Part shown: positions 16,388 to 25,670 of the stretch, one piece after another
Numbering within the stretch: the stretch's first letter is position 1
Layout: each line of letters begins with the position of its first letter
The notes under the pieces: model-generated
The model's database searches: none
Seen by the model: only the letters and a program-made list of their open reading frames with translations
Told to the model about the DNA's origin: nothing
Source of the DNA: DATGHS01 sp035307785
Lineage (GTDB): Bacteria; Planctomycetota; Planctomycetia; Gemmatales; Gemmataceae
NCBI GenBank assembly: GCA_035307785.1
Contig: DATGHS010000023.1
Coordinates: 5,178 to 69,177 of the forward strand
Length of the DNA stretch: 64,000 nt
Direction of reading: 5' to 3'
Position numbers and translations under genes: made by a program

Positions 16388-19300
16388 ATGAACGCGAAAT
16401 CTCTCCATGGCGCTTTCGTATTGGCAATCGGCAATCTGGTGCTGTTCGGCCAAGCGCTTCCGGCTCAGGAAAAGCTGCCCGCCGGCGCTCAAGTCGTTCG
16501 CCTGGAAGCCGCGCCGGCTTCCGTGGAATTGAAGCAGCCCTACGACTATCGCCAGTTGCTCATCACGGCCCACCTCGCAACCGGCGAAAAGCTCGATGCC
16601 ACGCGCATGGTCGCGATAACCGCGCCCGCGTGCGTCAAAGTCTCGCCCACCGGCCAGGTGCGCCCCGCGGCCGACGGGCAGGGTGAGTTGACGTTCGCGT
16701 TGGCTGGTCAGTCCGCGAAAATTCCTGTGAAAGTGACAGGCCAAAAAGAGAAGTATGCTGTCAGTTTCGTGCGTGACGTGATGCCGACCCTTTCGAAGAT
16801 CGGCTGCAACGCCGGCACCTGTCACGGAGCCGCGGAAGGTAAGAACGGCTTCAAACTCAGCCTTCGCGGCTATGACCCGTTGCTCGACTATCGTTCGCTG
16901 ATCGACGATCTCGAAGGCCGGCGTTTCAACCGGGCGGCCCCCGACCGGAGCTTGATGCTGCTCAAACCGTCCGGCGGCGTGCCGCACGTCGGCGGCGTGC
17001 TGATGCAGCCGGGCCAGCCGCACTACGAATTGCTCCGCACCTGGATTGCCGAAGGCGTGGTCTTCGACCCCAAAGCGCCGCGCGTCGCGAAGATAGAAAT
17101 CGGCCCCAAAGGACCCGTGCTACCCTTGCCGGGAATGAAGCAGCAAATGACGATCATGGCAACTTACAGCGACGGCTCGGTGCGCGACGTCACAGCCGAG
17201 GCCTTTGTCGAAAGCAGCAACACCGAAATCGCTACGGTGGACAAAGGCGCTCTCGTGACGGGCGTCCGCCGCGGCGAGGCCACCATGCTCGCTCGCTATG
17301 AGGGAAATTACGACGCCAGCACGCTCATCGTCATGGGCGACCGCACCGGCTTCGCCTGGCATGAAGTGCCGCCGAATAATTACATCGACGAATTCGTGTA
17401 CGAGAAGCTGAAGCGGATGAAGATTCTGCCCAGCGAATTGTGCACCGACGAAGATTTCTTGCGCCGGGTGTACCTCGACCTCACGGGCTTACCGCCGACG
17501 CCCGAACAAGTGCGCGCGTTCGTGGCGGACGCCCGGCCCACCAAGGTGAAGCGCGACGAAGTGATCGACCGGCTAGTCGGCAGCCCAGAGTATGTCGAAC
17601 ACTGGACAAACAAATGGGCCGACCTGCTTCAGGTTAATCGCAAGTTCCTTGGCGAAAAAGGCGCCACCTCGTTGCGCACCTGGATTCGCGCCGCCATCGG
17701 CAAGAACCTACCGTATGACGATTTCGCCCGCGAAATCCTCACCGCCAGTGGCTCGAACATCGACAATCCGCCCGCCGCGTATTACAAGGTGCTCCGCAAT
17801 GCCGATTCGGCCATGGAAAACACCACTCAGCTATTCTTGGCTATTCGCTTCAACTGCAACAAGTGCCATGATCATCCGTTCGAACGCTGGACCCAGGACC
17901 AGTATTATCAACTGGCTTCCTTCTTTGCGCAATTTGGCCTGAAGGAAGACCCGGCCTACAAGGGCCAGAAGATTGGCGGCACCGACGTAGAAGCGCCGAA
18001 GCCGCTGGTCGAGATCGTATTCGACAAGAAGGACGGCGAAGTCACGCAAATTCGGACCGGGCAGTTGGCCAAGCCGACCTTCCCGTTTACGCACAAGGAC
18101 ATGCCCAAGGCGGATCTGCCGCGACGGCAGCAATTGTCGCAATGGATCACGTCGAAGGATAACCCGTACTTCGCCAAAAGCTACGTCAACCGGCTGTGGG
18201 CATATCTTCTCGGCGTCGGCTTGATCGAACCCATTGATGACATTCGCGCCGGCAATCCGCCCAGTAACCCGGCCCTGCTCGACAAGCTGACGAGCGATTT
18301 CATCAGTAGCGGCTTCAATGTCCAGCACCTGGTGAAGCTGATTTGTAAGTCGCGCGCCTACCAGCACAGCATTGAAACTAACCAATGGAACAGCGACGAC
18401 GATCTGAACTACTCACATGCCATGGCTCGGCGCTTGCCGGCCGAGGTGCTGTTCGACGCCATTCACCAGGCAACCGGCTCCATGCCGAAACTTCCCGGCC
18501 TGCCGCCCGGTGCCCGGGCCGCGCAACTGCTCGACTCGAACGTGCCGATTCCGGGCGGCTTCCTCGATCTCTTCGGCAAGCCGCCGCGCGAAAGCGCCTG
18601 CGAGTGCGAGCGCTCCAACAGCATGATGCTTGGACCCGTGCTGAACCTGGTTAACGGCCCCATTGTCGGCGATGCCTTGAAGGATCCGGTGAACAAGATC
18701 GCGCAGCTGGTCGCAAAGGAGAAAGACGACAACAAGCTCGTGCAGGAATTGTTCCTGATGATCATGAGCCGCAAAGCCACGACGGAAGAGCAAGAGGCAG
18801 GAATCAAGGCGCTGCATGCCTCGCGTGAGGATTTCGCGCGCCTGCAAGCGCTGCACAAGCAAAAAGAAGAGGCTTTCAAAGCTTACGAAGCGCAACTTCC
18901 CGCGAAACAGGCGGAGTGGGAAAAGAAGTTCGGCCAGCCCATCACCTGGTCGCCGTTGGAGCTCGGCGAATTGAAAGCCAAGGCCGGAGCCACGCTTGCG
19001 AAGCAGTCGGATGGCTCGGTCCTCGCGGGCGGCACCAACGGCTTCCCGGAAATCTACACGATCACCGCGACCAGTAAGCTTCAAGGTATCACCGCATTCC
19101 GCCTGGAAGCGCTCACCGATCCAAGCTTGCCGAAGAACGGCCCCGGTCGGGCCGGCAGCAACGGCAACTTCGTTCTGAACGAGTTCAAGGTGTCGGCTTA
19201 CAAGACCGGCGACAAAGGACCCGGCAAGCCAACGAAGTTCGACAAGGCAATGGCCGATTTTTCGCAAACCGGTTGGGATGTGAGTGGCGCCATCGACAAC

Positions 19301-19723
19301 AACCCGGCCACTGGCTGGGCCATCGATCCGCAGGAAGGCAAGCCGCATACCGCCCTCTTCCAGTTCGAAAAGCCCGTGAGCTTTTCGGATGGGACCACGT
19401 TCACCATCACGCTGGATCAGCGCTTCCCCGGCAAGGACCACAACCTGGGCAAGTTCCGGCTGTCGGTGACCAATCATCCGCAACCGGCACTGCGCGACCA
19501 GTTGCCGGCCAACGTGATGAAGGCGATTGCCGTCCCGCTAGACAAACGCACTCCGGATCAAAAAGCCGCGGTGGCCAACTACTACCGTGGCCTCGACGGC
19601 GAACTACAGCGCTTGCAGCAGGAACTCGCGAACGCACCTGCCCTCACCGACGACCGGCTCATCGGCGCGCAGGACCTGGCGTGGGCGCTCATCAACAGCC
19701 CGGGGTTTTTGTTCAACCATTAA
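16388..19723 (+). CDS. DUF1549/DUF1553 multidomain secreted protein
   Basis: A 1111-residue exported protein of the kind expanded in planctomycetes. In order: signal peptide (about 1-26), a beta domain, a cytochrome-like region with an unusual C-x4-C-H site (CNAGTCH, 140-146), an Ig-like segment (about 230-320), DUF1549 (about 350-560, with canonical CNKCH in FNCNKCHDHPFE), DUF1553 in two blocks, a coiled segment near 820-860, and a discoidin-like stretch (GAIDNNPATGWAIDPQEGK) near 970. The likely role is extracytoplasmic redox or carbohydrate-related chemistry, but this is unknown for the family. It is a natural neighbour of the cytochrome/WD40 gene. Confidence 0.88.
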   Translation: MNAKSLHGAFVLAIGNLVLFGQALPAQEKLPAGAQVVRLEAAPASVELKQPYDYRQLLITAHLATGEKLDATRMVAITAPACVKVSPTGQVRPAADGQGELTFALAGQSAKIPVKVTGQKEKYAVSFVRDVMPTLSKIGCNAGTCHGAAEGKNGFKLSLRGYDPLLDYRSLIDDLEGRRFNRAAPDRSLMLLKPSGGVPHVGGVLMQPGQPHYELLRTWIAEGVVFDPKAPRVAKIEIGPKGPVLPLPGMKQQMTIMATYSDGSVRDVTAEAFVESSNTEIATVDKGALVTGVRRGEATMLARYEGNYDASTLIVMGDRTGFAWHEVPPNNYIDEFVYEKLKRMKILPSELCTDEDFLRRVYLDLTGLPPTPEQVRAFVADARPTKVKRDEVIDRLVGSPEYVEHWTNKWADLLQVNRKFLGEKGATSLRTWIRAAIGKNLPYDDFAREILTASGSNIDNPPAAYYKVLRNADSAMENTTQLFLAIRFNCNKCHDHPFERWTQDQYYQLASFFAQFGLKEDPAYKGQKIGGTDVEAPKPLVEIVFDKKDGEVTQIRTGQLAKPTFPFTHKDMPKADLPRRQQLSQWITSKDNPYFAKSYVNRLWAYLLGVGLIEPIDDIRAGNPPSNPALLDKLTSDFISSGFNVQHLVKLICKSRAYQHSIETNQWNSDDDLNYSHAMARRLPAEVLFDAIHQATGSMPKLPGLPPGARAAQLLDSNVPIPGGFLDLFGKPPRESACECERSNSMMLGPVLNLVNGPIVGDALKDPVNKIAQLVAKEKDDNKLVQELFLMIMSRKATTEEQEAGIKALHASREDFARLQALHKQKEEAFKAYEAQLPAKQAEWEKKFGQPITWSPLELGELKAKAGATLAKQSDGSVLAGGTNGFPEIYTITATSKLQGITAFRLEALTDPSLPKNGPGRAGSNGNFVLNEFKVSAYKTGDKGPGKPTKFDKAMADFSQTGWDVSGAIDNNPATGWAIDPQEGKPHTALFQFEKPVSFSDGTTFTITLDQRFPGKDHNLGKFRLSVTNHPQPALRDQLPANVMKAIAVPLDKRTPDQKAAVANYYRGLDGELQRLQQELANAPALTDDRLIGAQDLAWALINSPGFLFNH

Positions 19724-19739
19724 TGATTGAGTGGGATGA

Positions 19740-20141
19740 TTAGCGCAAGAATAGAGTATACGTCAGTACACACAACACGAACAGCGTGAATAACGTGTAC
19801 TTCAAGTTCCGCTCCGCGAACAAGAACGACAGCATAGACACCAGCACGCGGACATACGGCGTCAGGAGCAACACACAGATGCCGAGCGCAATAAGCGTTT
19901 GCGGTCGCCAGTGGCCGGCGAGCGCGCTGCGCGCAATCGATACAGCGTAGTGGTAAAGGTCTGACCCTTCAAGCTTGAACTCTGCTTCCAGCTTGCCGGC
20001 ACTCAAGTATTGCCAAATTGTTCCCGCAATCAGCAATGCCAAGCTCGACAGCAGGCCCGCCAGCAAAATCCAGCCGACCAGCGTGCGCATGTCAAAACGG
20101 CCACCTTGGGCCGATTGGTTTCCAGCATCGGCTCGGCTCAT
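19740..20141 (-). CDS. DUF1634 membrane protein
   Basis: A 133-residue protein with three predicted spans (about 19-43, 83-105 and 112-132). The pattern matches DUF1634, a family usually encoded next to TauE/SafE exporters. Here its ATG overlaps the exporter stop by 4 nt (ATGA), so it is probably an accessory subunit of that exporter. Its function is not established. Confidence 0.75.
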   Translation of the reverse strand: MSRADAGNQSAQGGRFDMRTLVGWILLAGLLSSLALLIAGTIWQYLSAGKLEAEFKLEGSDLYHYAVSIARSALAGHWRPQTLIALGICVLLLTPYVRVLVSMLSFLFAERNLKYTLFTLFVLCVLTYTLFLR

Positions 20142-20977
20142 AGCTCACCTCGAATGCCGCGCACGATCATTTCTACACCCAGCACCAGCAGCACGATCAA
20201 AAAGAACCGACGCACCGTCCGGTTCCGCAGCCGAACCAGCACCCGAGTCCCCAGGAAGGCGCCGGCCGAGACTCCAAGGATAATCGGCACCGCTTTGCCG
20301 GGGTCGATACGGCCCGCCGCAAGAAAGACGCTGGTCCCAGCCAGTGCGGTCACGCCAATGATGAGGTTGCTTGTGGTAGTCGAAACCTTTGGTGGCAGGC
20401 CCATAACTAAATCGTGAATCAGCACTTTCAGCGCCCCGGCCCCGATGCCGAGCAACCCCGCAATCAGCCCAGCTCCAAACATCAGCGGGCCGCCCAGATA
20501 GGCCCGTGTGGCCTGGTATTGCACGTCTTCGCCGGAAGCCTGGTCGTGGTAGCTTCCATTCAGTTCCAGCCAGCGCGACCCGGCATCCACGTGCTCCGGC
20601 TGCTTCCATTCCCTGTTGCGCTGAAAAAAGAGCGTGGCAGCACTCGCCAGCAGCACCACGCCGAAGAGAATGAACAGCATCGCTTGCCCGGCCGTCAGGC
20701 TGATGGCCGCCCCGACCAGCGCCCCGATGATCGTGAACATCTCCAGGAACATGCCGATCTTCAGGTTCGTGAGATGTTCGCGCACATACGCGGCTGCCGA
20801 CCCACTGGACGTGGCGATGACGGAAACGATACTAAGCGCGATCGCATCCTTGATGTGCATGTGGAAGAGCGTGAGGGCCGGGATGAGCACCACCCCGCCG
20901 CCCATGCCGCTCATGGCGCCCACGAAGCCGGCTACAACAGAAATGAGCAACAACCAACCGAATGAAAGTTCCGGCAC
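20138..20977 (-). CDS. TauE/SafE family sulfite/organosulfonate exporter
   Basis: A 279-residue permease with about eight spans. It shows the duplicated TauE/SafE signatures: FVGAMSGMGGGVVLIPAL in the first half and GLLGIGAGALKVLIHDLVMG in the second. The start is GTG at 20977, set by AGGAG 7 nt upstream and 15 nt from the stop of the preceding gene; upstream codons in this frame belong to that gene's coding region. The operon order is FGE-like, exporter, DUF1634, suggesting a link to sulfur-compound handling. The exact substrate is not visible. Confidence 0.85.
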   Translation of the reverse strand: MPELSFGWLLLISVVAGFVGAMSGMGGGVVLIPALTLFHMHIKDAIALSIVSVIATSSGSAAAYVREHLTNLKIGMFLEMFTIIGALVGAAISLTAGQAMLFILFGVVLLASAATLFFQRNREWKQPEHVDAGSRWLELNGSYHDQASGEDVQYQATRAYLGGPLMFGAGLIAGLLGIGAGALKVLIHDLVMGLPPKVSTTTSNLIIGVTALAGTSVFLAAGRIDPGKAVPIILGVSAGAFLGTRVLVRLRNRTVRRFFLIVLLVLGVEMIVRGIRGEL

Positions 20978-20991
20978 AGAATCGCTCCTGT

Positions 20992-22212
20992 CTACTTGGA
21001 GTCGATCTCCACCAGCACGCGGAATTTCTGGCCGGCATAATCTGCTTTCTCGGTGATGAACTCGTGTGTACAAATGGACCAACGGTCGCTCACGATCCCG
21101 CGTCCGGTGCGCTGGCTACGGGCAATCTCCGCCCCCGGCGGGTAGTGCGGATCGACCACGGCCTTGCGCACATGGTACATCGCCTTGTCGCCGGTGATCT
21201 CCCACCAGCAACTGGCCATGTCGTACAGGCCCCAGGCACTTGGTTTTTTCGATTTGACCTTGAGCGGCGACTTGTAGCCATCCGGACCGCTGCTGTTTTG
21301 CTCGTGGTACTTCTCCGCGAAGGCCGGGTTCGATGTGCCCACCCGGGCGGCATATTCCCATTCAGCACTCGTCGGCAGGCGGACCTTCTTGCCGTTCTTC
21401 TCTGAAAGGATGTCGCAGAATCTCTGAGTATCTGCAAACAATGGGTTCTGCACTGGCAACTGCGGATCTTTTACGATGCTGGGATTGCTGCCCATCACCG
21501 CTTCGTATATTTCCTGAGTAATTGGAATCTCGGCCAAGAAATAGTCTTGCGTCAGCGTTACCAGGTGCGGATACTCTTCGACGTGGTACGGCCACATGTA
21601 GAATGGCGTGCCCATCAGGAACTTACCGACCGGAATTTGCACGCAGCGCAGCGTGAGCTTGTCGCCGATTTTCAGTACAACAGGCTCGCGGCTCGGCATT
21701 ACGAAGGGCTTGTCGGGCGTCAGCATCTTGGCCGGGTATTTTAGCTTGCACGGCTCAATGCGCGTCGCGGCAATCCATTTCTTGCCTTCCTTTTCGCTGA
21801 TCGTTCCCGTGACGGCACTGGCGGTCGCTGGCATGCAATAATGCCCGGCTCCGGTGTTCTTGGCATCCTTCAGCGCGGGGCTATCCGGTGCGATGTAATA
21901 CTTCAGCCGCGCGCTGAATTCGTCCATCAATTTCTGCGCGCCGTCGGCATCCAGGCCTTGCTCCGGAAAATGCACCGTTACGATTCGCTCCACTTCCGCA
22001 CGTACTTCGGCCGTGCCATCGATGGCGAACAGCGCGAGAACGTGATCCGCCCCCTTCGGCTCCGGCATGCAAGCGCCGTTGCAAACCAGGCTGCCTTGCA
22101 GCGTGACTTCGGCGCCAGAAGCCGTCGGCAGACCGAGCAAAGCGGAAATTCCGAAAGACAGCAGAATTAGTGCATGAATGAGGGAATCGCACAAGCAACG
22201 GAAAACTCGCAT
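20992..22212 (-). CDS. Secreted formylglycine-generating-enzyme-like (SUMF1/FGE-fold) protein, divergent
   Basis: A 406-residue exported protein. Signal peptide at about 1-34, then a 150-residue region with Cys residues (LVCNGACMPEPKG) that I do not recognise. From about 190 there is an FGE-sulfatase fold: VQIPVGKFLMGTP, FFLAEIPITQEIYEAVMGSNPS-like strands, VRLPTSAEWEYAARVG and WGLYDMASCWWEI. The usual GNVWEW becomes SCWWEI and the RGGSW block is missing, so it is unlikely to be a standard formylglycine-generating enzyme. AGGAG about 9 nt upstream supports the start at 22212. It leads the operon with the TauE-like exporter. Confidence 0.75.
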   Translation of the reverse strand: MRVFRCLCDSLIHALILLSFGISALLGLPTASGAEVTLQGSLVCNGACMPEPKGADHVLALFAIDGTAEVRAEVERIVTVHFPEQGLDADGAQKLMDEFSARLKYYIAPDSPALKDAKNTGAGHYCMPATASAVTGTISEKEGKKWIAATRIEPCKLKYPAKMLTPDKPFVMPSREPVVLKIGDKLTLRCVQIPVGKFLMGTPFYMWPYHVEEYPHLVTLTQDYFLAEIPITQEIYEAVMGSNPSIVKDPQLPVQNPLFADTQRFCDILSEKNGKKVRLPTSAEWEYAARVGTSNPAFAEKYHEQNSSGPDGYKSPLKVKSKKPSAWGLYDMASCWWEITGDKAMYHVRKAVVDPHYPPGAEIARSQRTGRGIVSDRWSICTHEFITEKADYAGQKFRVLVEIDSK

Positions 22213-22326
22213 TGATCGATTCTCCTTTTTGGGCAATCCTGCTCGAAGTCTGTTGTATGGAAAGATGAAAGCGTTCAATTGGAACGCTGTTTGCGGCCTT
22301 TCCATTTGGTGTGCGAGGAGAGAACC

Positions 22327-23058
22327 ATGTCCGTTCGGATGCAAGGCCTCAATGCTCTTCAATGTGCAAGAGTCGCCGCCATGAGTAAATCAAGCCTGAA
22401 ACCATTCCTCGCAGTTGGCTTAATGACCGCCATCATGGGGCTCGTGCTGTTCCTTGCGGCCGGTACCGTTCGCTATTGGCAAGGATGGGTTTATCTAGCG
22501 GTGTATTTTGGCGCAGCGTCTTTGATCACCCTATACGTCATGATCAAAGATCCTGCGTTGCTTCAACGCCGTATGAAAGGTGGCCCGGCCGCCGAGAAAC
22601 AGACAAGGCAGAAAATCATCATGCTTTTCGCTTCGGCCGCGTTCATCGGCATCCTACTCGTGCCGGCTCTCGATCATCGCTTTAGTTGGTCGAATGTGCC
22701 GCCGGGGCTGGAAATTGCCGGCGACGTTCTCACGGCGCTGGGCTTCTTCATTACGTTTCTCGTCTTCCGGGCCAATACGTTCGCGGCGGCAACCGTCGAG
22801 ATTGCCCAAGACCAAAGGGTCATTTCCACGGGCCCTTATGCCATTCTGCGGCACCCCATGTATGCGGGAGGTTTGCTGATCTTTATCGGCGCACCTCTGG
22901 CGCTGGGCTCGTATTGGGGCTTGCTCGCATTTTTGGTTGCGCTGCCGGCCTTGATCTGGCGTTTGTTGGATGAGGAGCAGCTTTTGGCAAGGGATCTGCC
23001 TGGCTACGTCGAGTATATGCAGCGGGTGCGGTATCGATTGATACCGCACGTGTGGTAA
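22327..23058 (+). CDS. Isoprenylcysteine carboxyl methyltransferase-like membrane protein
   Basis: A polytopic membrane protein of 243 residues with about five spans. The C-terminal half has the ICMT/PEMT-type SAM-binding signature VISTGPYAILRHPMYAGGLL, followed by RLLDEEQLLARDLPGYVEYMQRVRYRLIP. Such bacterial enzymes methylate lipids or small molecules; the substrate here is unknown. GAGGAGA just before 22327 favours that ATG; 22381 (MSKSSLKPFL) is the alternative and fits the hydrophobic start. The gene is divergent from the FGE-like gene, with an inverted repeat (AGCGTTC and GAACGCT) at 22270-22288 between them. Confidence 0.78.
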   Translation: MSVRMQGLNALQCARVAAMSKSSLKPFLAVGLMTAIMGLVLFLAAGTVRYWQGWVYLAVYFGAASLITLYVMIKDPALLQRRMKGGPAAEKQTRQKIIMLFASAAFIGILLVPALDHRFSWSNVPPGLEIAGDVLTALGFFITFLVFRANTFAAATVEIAQDQRVISTGPYAILRHPMYAGGLLIFIGAPLALGSYWGLLAFLVALPALIWRLLDEEQLLARDLPGYVEYMQRVRYRLIPHVW

Positions 23059-23073
23059 ACCCTTCCAAAATCC

Positions 23074-24456
23074 TTACCACGGCTGGCCGATCGCCCGGCC
23101 GGCGAGGTCATAGCCGTCCGCCATGGTGACCTTCACGCGAATGAAATCGCCGGCTTGCAGGTTCTTGCCCTTCACGCGAACTACGCCGTCGATATCCGGC
23201 GCATCGGCAATGCCGCGCGCGAGGAAGTGGCCCGGCACCTCAGGATCTGGGCCATCGACTAAGCAATCGATCTCTTGGCCGACCTGCTGCTGGCTCCACG
23301 TGAAAGCCACGGCTTGCTGCGTCTCCATGAGCCGATTGCGGCGTTCGAGTTTGACCTCCTCCCGCAACTGCTCCGGCAAGCGCTCGGCGGGAGTTCCTGG
23401 CTCCAACGAATAGGGGAAGACGCCGCAGCGCTCGAACTTGGCTGCGCGAACGAACTCGTTCAGTTCGTCGAACTCCGCTTCGGTTTCGCCCGGGAAGCCG
23501 ACGATGAAGGTGGTCCGCAACACCAGGTTGGGAATCGCGCCGCGCAACCGTGCTAGCAATTCCTCGGTCGAAGCGCGATTGACGCGCCGCTGCATACGCT
23601 TCAGCATGCGGTCGTTGATGTGCTGTAACGGCATATCGAGATACGGAATGATCTTGCGCGAGCGGGTCATCGTGTCGAGGAATTCCTGCGTCACGTACAT
23701 CGGGTATGCGTAAAGAATGCGAATCCATTCGAGCCCATCCACGTGCTCCAGTTCGCGCAACAATTCGGCGAGGCGCACGCGGCCATAAAGATCGAGGCCA
23801 TAATACGTGGTATCTTGAGCGACCACGATGAGTTCACGCACACCATCGGCCACGAGTTCCTTCGCTTCGCGGATCACTTCTTCAATCGGCTTGGTCACGT
23901 GCTTGCCGCGCATGGCGGGGATCGCACAAAAGGTGCAAAGCCGGTCGCAACCTTCGCTGATCTTCAAGTACGCAAAGTGCCGGGGCGTGATGCGCAAGCG
24001 GGCCGTGTCTTCCAGCGCGCGAACCGGAGCCGGACGGAAGCGGCTGCGCTGCTCGGCCAGACTCGCGGGGTTCGCTGCACTCGCCCCGCGTCTTGCGGCA
24101 TTAGTTACGATTGAGACGATTTCTTCGCGCCCAAAGACGCCGACGATGGAGTCGACGCCGGGGACTTCCTGCAAAAGCTCTTCCTTCTTACGCTCCGCCA
24201 AACAGCCGGCCACCACGACGGCCCCCACTCTGCCCTGCTTCTTCAACTCGAGCATCTCGCGGATCACGCCCAGCGATTCCTGCCGGGCCGGCTCGATAAA
24301 GCCGCAGGTATTCACGACCACCACGTCGGCCCCATCGGCCTTAGGCGTAAGGGTGTAGCCGTCCTGCGCAAGCTTGCCCAGCATGCGTTCGGAATCGACG
24401 GTGTTCTTGGGGCAGCCGAGGCTGACGAAGGCGAAAGAGCCTTTGGAGATGGTCAT
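23074..24456 (-). CDS. rimO: Ribosomal protein S12 methylthiotransferase RimO
   Basis: A radical-SAM enzyme of 460 residues that adds a methylthio group to an Asp of ribosomal protein S12. The N-terminal MTTase domain has its cluster cysteines at about 15 (SLGCPKNTVDSERMLG), 51 (VVNTCGFI) and 85 (VAGCLAERK). The radical-SAM motif is CDRLCTFC at 169-176. A TRAM domain occupies the last 70 residues. Length and motif order match RimO rather than MiaB (SLGCPKN is RimO-type). It is convergent with the methyltransferase gene. Confidence 0.93.
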   Translation of the reverse strand: MTISKGSFAFVSLGCPKNTVDSERMLGKLAQDGYTLTPKADGADVVVVNTCGFIEPARQESLGVIREMLELKKQGRVGAVVVAGCLAERKKEELLQEVPGVDSIVGVFGREEIVSIVTNAARRGASAANPASLAEQRSRFRPAPVRALEDTARLRITPRHFAYLKISEGCDRLCTFCAIPAMRGKHVTKPIEEVIREAKELVADGVRELIVVAQDTTYYGLDLYGRVRLAELLRELEHVDGLEWIRILYAYPMYVTQEFLDTMTRSRKIIPYLDMPLQHINDRMLKRMQRRVNRASTEELLARLRGAIPNLVLRTTFIVGFPGETEAEFDELNEFVRAAKFERCGVFPYSLEPGTPAERLPEQLREEVKLERRNRLMETQQAVAFTWSQQQVGQEIDCLVDGPDPEVPGHFLARGIADAPDIDGVVRVKGKNLQAGDFIRVKVTMADGYDLAGRAIGQPW

Positions 24457-24553
24457 GAAACAATATCACCGGGTGCAACACATGTCGGTCCTATAAGCCG
24501 TATGGGTCCTATTCTATCAATCATCAGTGAAACTCCCAAATAGCGAACAGCGA

Positions 24554-24886
24554 ATGGATACATTCAATTGCGATAGTTGCGGCGCCTGTTGCAAGACATT
24601 CCCCATCTTCGCCTCGGCAGCCGATGCACAGCGCGAGCCGCGAATTCGGGCTGATGGGCAGCGCTTACCAACCGAACAGACGACGCCGCAGTGGGAATAC
24701 CGACCGTACCCGCTGCCCTTCTTGGAAACCTGCTGCTTCTTGCGGACCGACAACGGTTACGACATTTACGCCACCCGGCCCGAAGTTTGCCGGCATTTCG
24801 CAGCCGGAAGCGCGCAATGCCAGGAAGCGCGAGCGCGGCAAGGGTTGCCATTGCTAACTGCAATTTCCGAAATAGAACGCGGATAA
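24554..24886 (+). CDS. YkgJ-type zinc/iron cysteine-cluster protein
   Basis: A 110-residue protein starting with the cluster motif CDSCGACCKTFPIF (about 6-19), with further cysteines in ETCCFLRTDNGYDIY and RPEVCRHFAAGSAQC. These are the features of the YkgJ/UPF0153 family, thought to hold a metal or Fe-S centre; its function is unknown. An in-frame GTG at 24527 could extend it, but the ATG at 24554 places the motif near the N-terminus as is usual. Confidence 0.8.
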   Translation: MDTFNCDSCGACCKTFPIFASAADAQREPRIRADGQRLPTEQTTPQWEYRPYPLPFLETCCFLRTDNGYDIYATRPEVCRHFAAGSAQCQEARARQGLPLLTAISEIERG

Positions 24887-24900
24887 GCCCAGTGATGAAA

Positions 24901-24924
24901 GCCCACGGACGGAAGTCCGTGGGC
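24901..24924. repeat. Short palindrome GCCCACGGA ... TCCGTGGGC
   Basis: Nine-nt arms flank a 6-nt loop, directly before the SD sequence (AAGGAG) of the sulfotransferase-like gene. In mRNA the hairpin would sit next to the ribosome-binding site, so an effect on translation is possible. It is another of the REP-like families scattered in this window. Confidence 0.7.
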
Positions 24925-24942
24925 CCAAGGAGAGTGATCAAT

Positions 24943-25662
24943 ATGCACATTGCCATGTGGTCCGGGCCGCGAAACATTTCCACGGCCCTCATGCGCTCTT
25001 GGGGCAACCGGCATGATGCGTTCGTTTGCGACGAGCCCTTCTATGCCCATTATCTCCGGGAAACCGGCTTGCCGCATCCGGGAGCGCAGGAGGTCATTCG
25101 CCGGCATGAGCCGGATTGGCACAAGGTGGTTGTCTGGCTCACGGGTCCGATTCCCGAAGGGAAAACGGTTTTTTACCAAAAGCACATGGCCCATCACCTA
25201 TTGCCGAACATCGACCGCGGCTGGATGACGCAGATTACGCATGCCTTCCTCATTCGTTCGCCACGGGAAATGCTGGCGTCGCTGCAAAAGATCACGCCGA
25301 ACCCGCGCTTGGAAGACACGGGCCTACCACAGCAGTTGGAAATCTTCGAGATGATTCAAAGGCAAACCGGCCGCACGCCGCCGGTCATCGACGCACGTGA
25401 TGTGTTAGAAGGCCCAGAGACGATGCTGCGAAAACTGTGTGCGGCGTTGAACGTGGAATTCACGCCAGCCATGTTGAAATGGACAGCCGGGCCGCATCCC
25501 GCCGATGGTGTTTGGGCGAAGTACTGGTACGATGCCGTGTGGAAATCAACGACATTTGAGCCCTACCGGCCACGCAATGACACGCTGCCGCATCATCTGG
25601 GGCGCGTGCTGAAGGAGGCGGATGCGATTTACGTGAAGCTGTACGAGCGGCGACTAAAGTGA
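24943..25662 (+). CDS. Sulfotransferase-like P-loop protein
   Basis: A 239-residue soluble protein. The N-terminal MWSGPRNISTALMRSWGNR (about 5-23) resembles the phosphosulfate-binding loop of sulfotransferases, followed by CDEPFYAHYL. The middle has AFLIRSPREMLAS, similar to the 3'-phosphate binding segment. Transfer of sulfate from PAPS is inferred, and the acceptor is unknown. AAGGAG about 10 nt upstream supports the start. The same strand carries a class IV aminotransferase 1.1 kb downstream; I recall this pair of domains fused in plant aminotransferase-like proteins. Confidence 0.72.
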   Translation: MHIAMWSGPRNISTALMRSWGNRHDAFVCDEPFYAHYLRETGLPHPGAQEVIRRHEPDWHKVVVWLTGPIPEGKTVFYQKHMAHHLLPNIDRGWMTQITHAFLIRSPREMLASLQKITPNPRLEDTGLPQQLEIFEMIQRQTGRTPPVIDARDVLEGPETMLRKLCAALNVEFTPAMLKWTAGPHPADGVWAKYWYDAVWKSTTFEPYRPRNDTLPHHLGRVLKEADAIYVKLYERRLK

Positions 25663-25670
25663 GGGTAACC

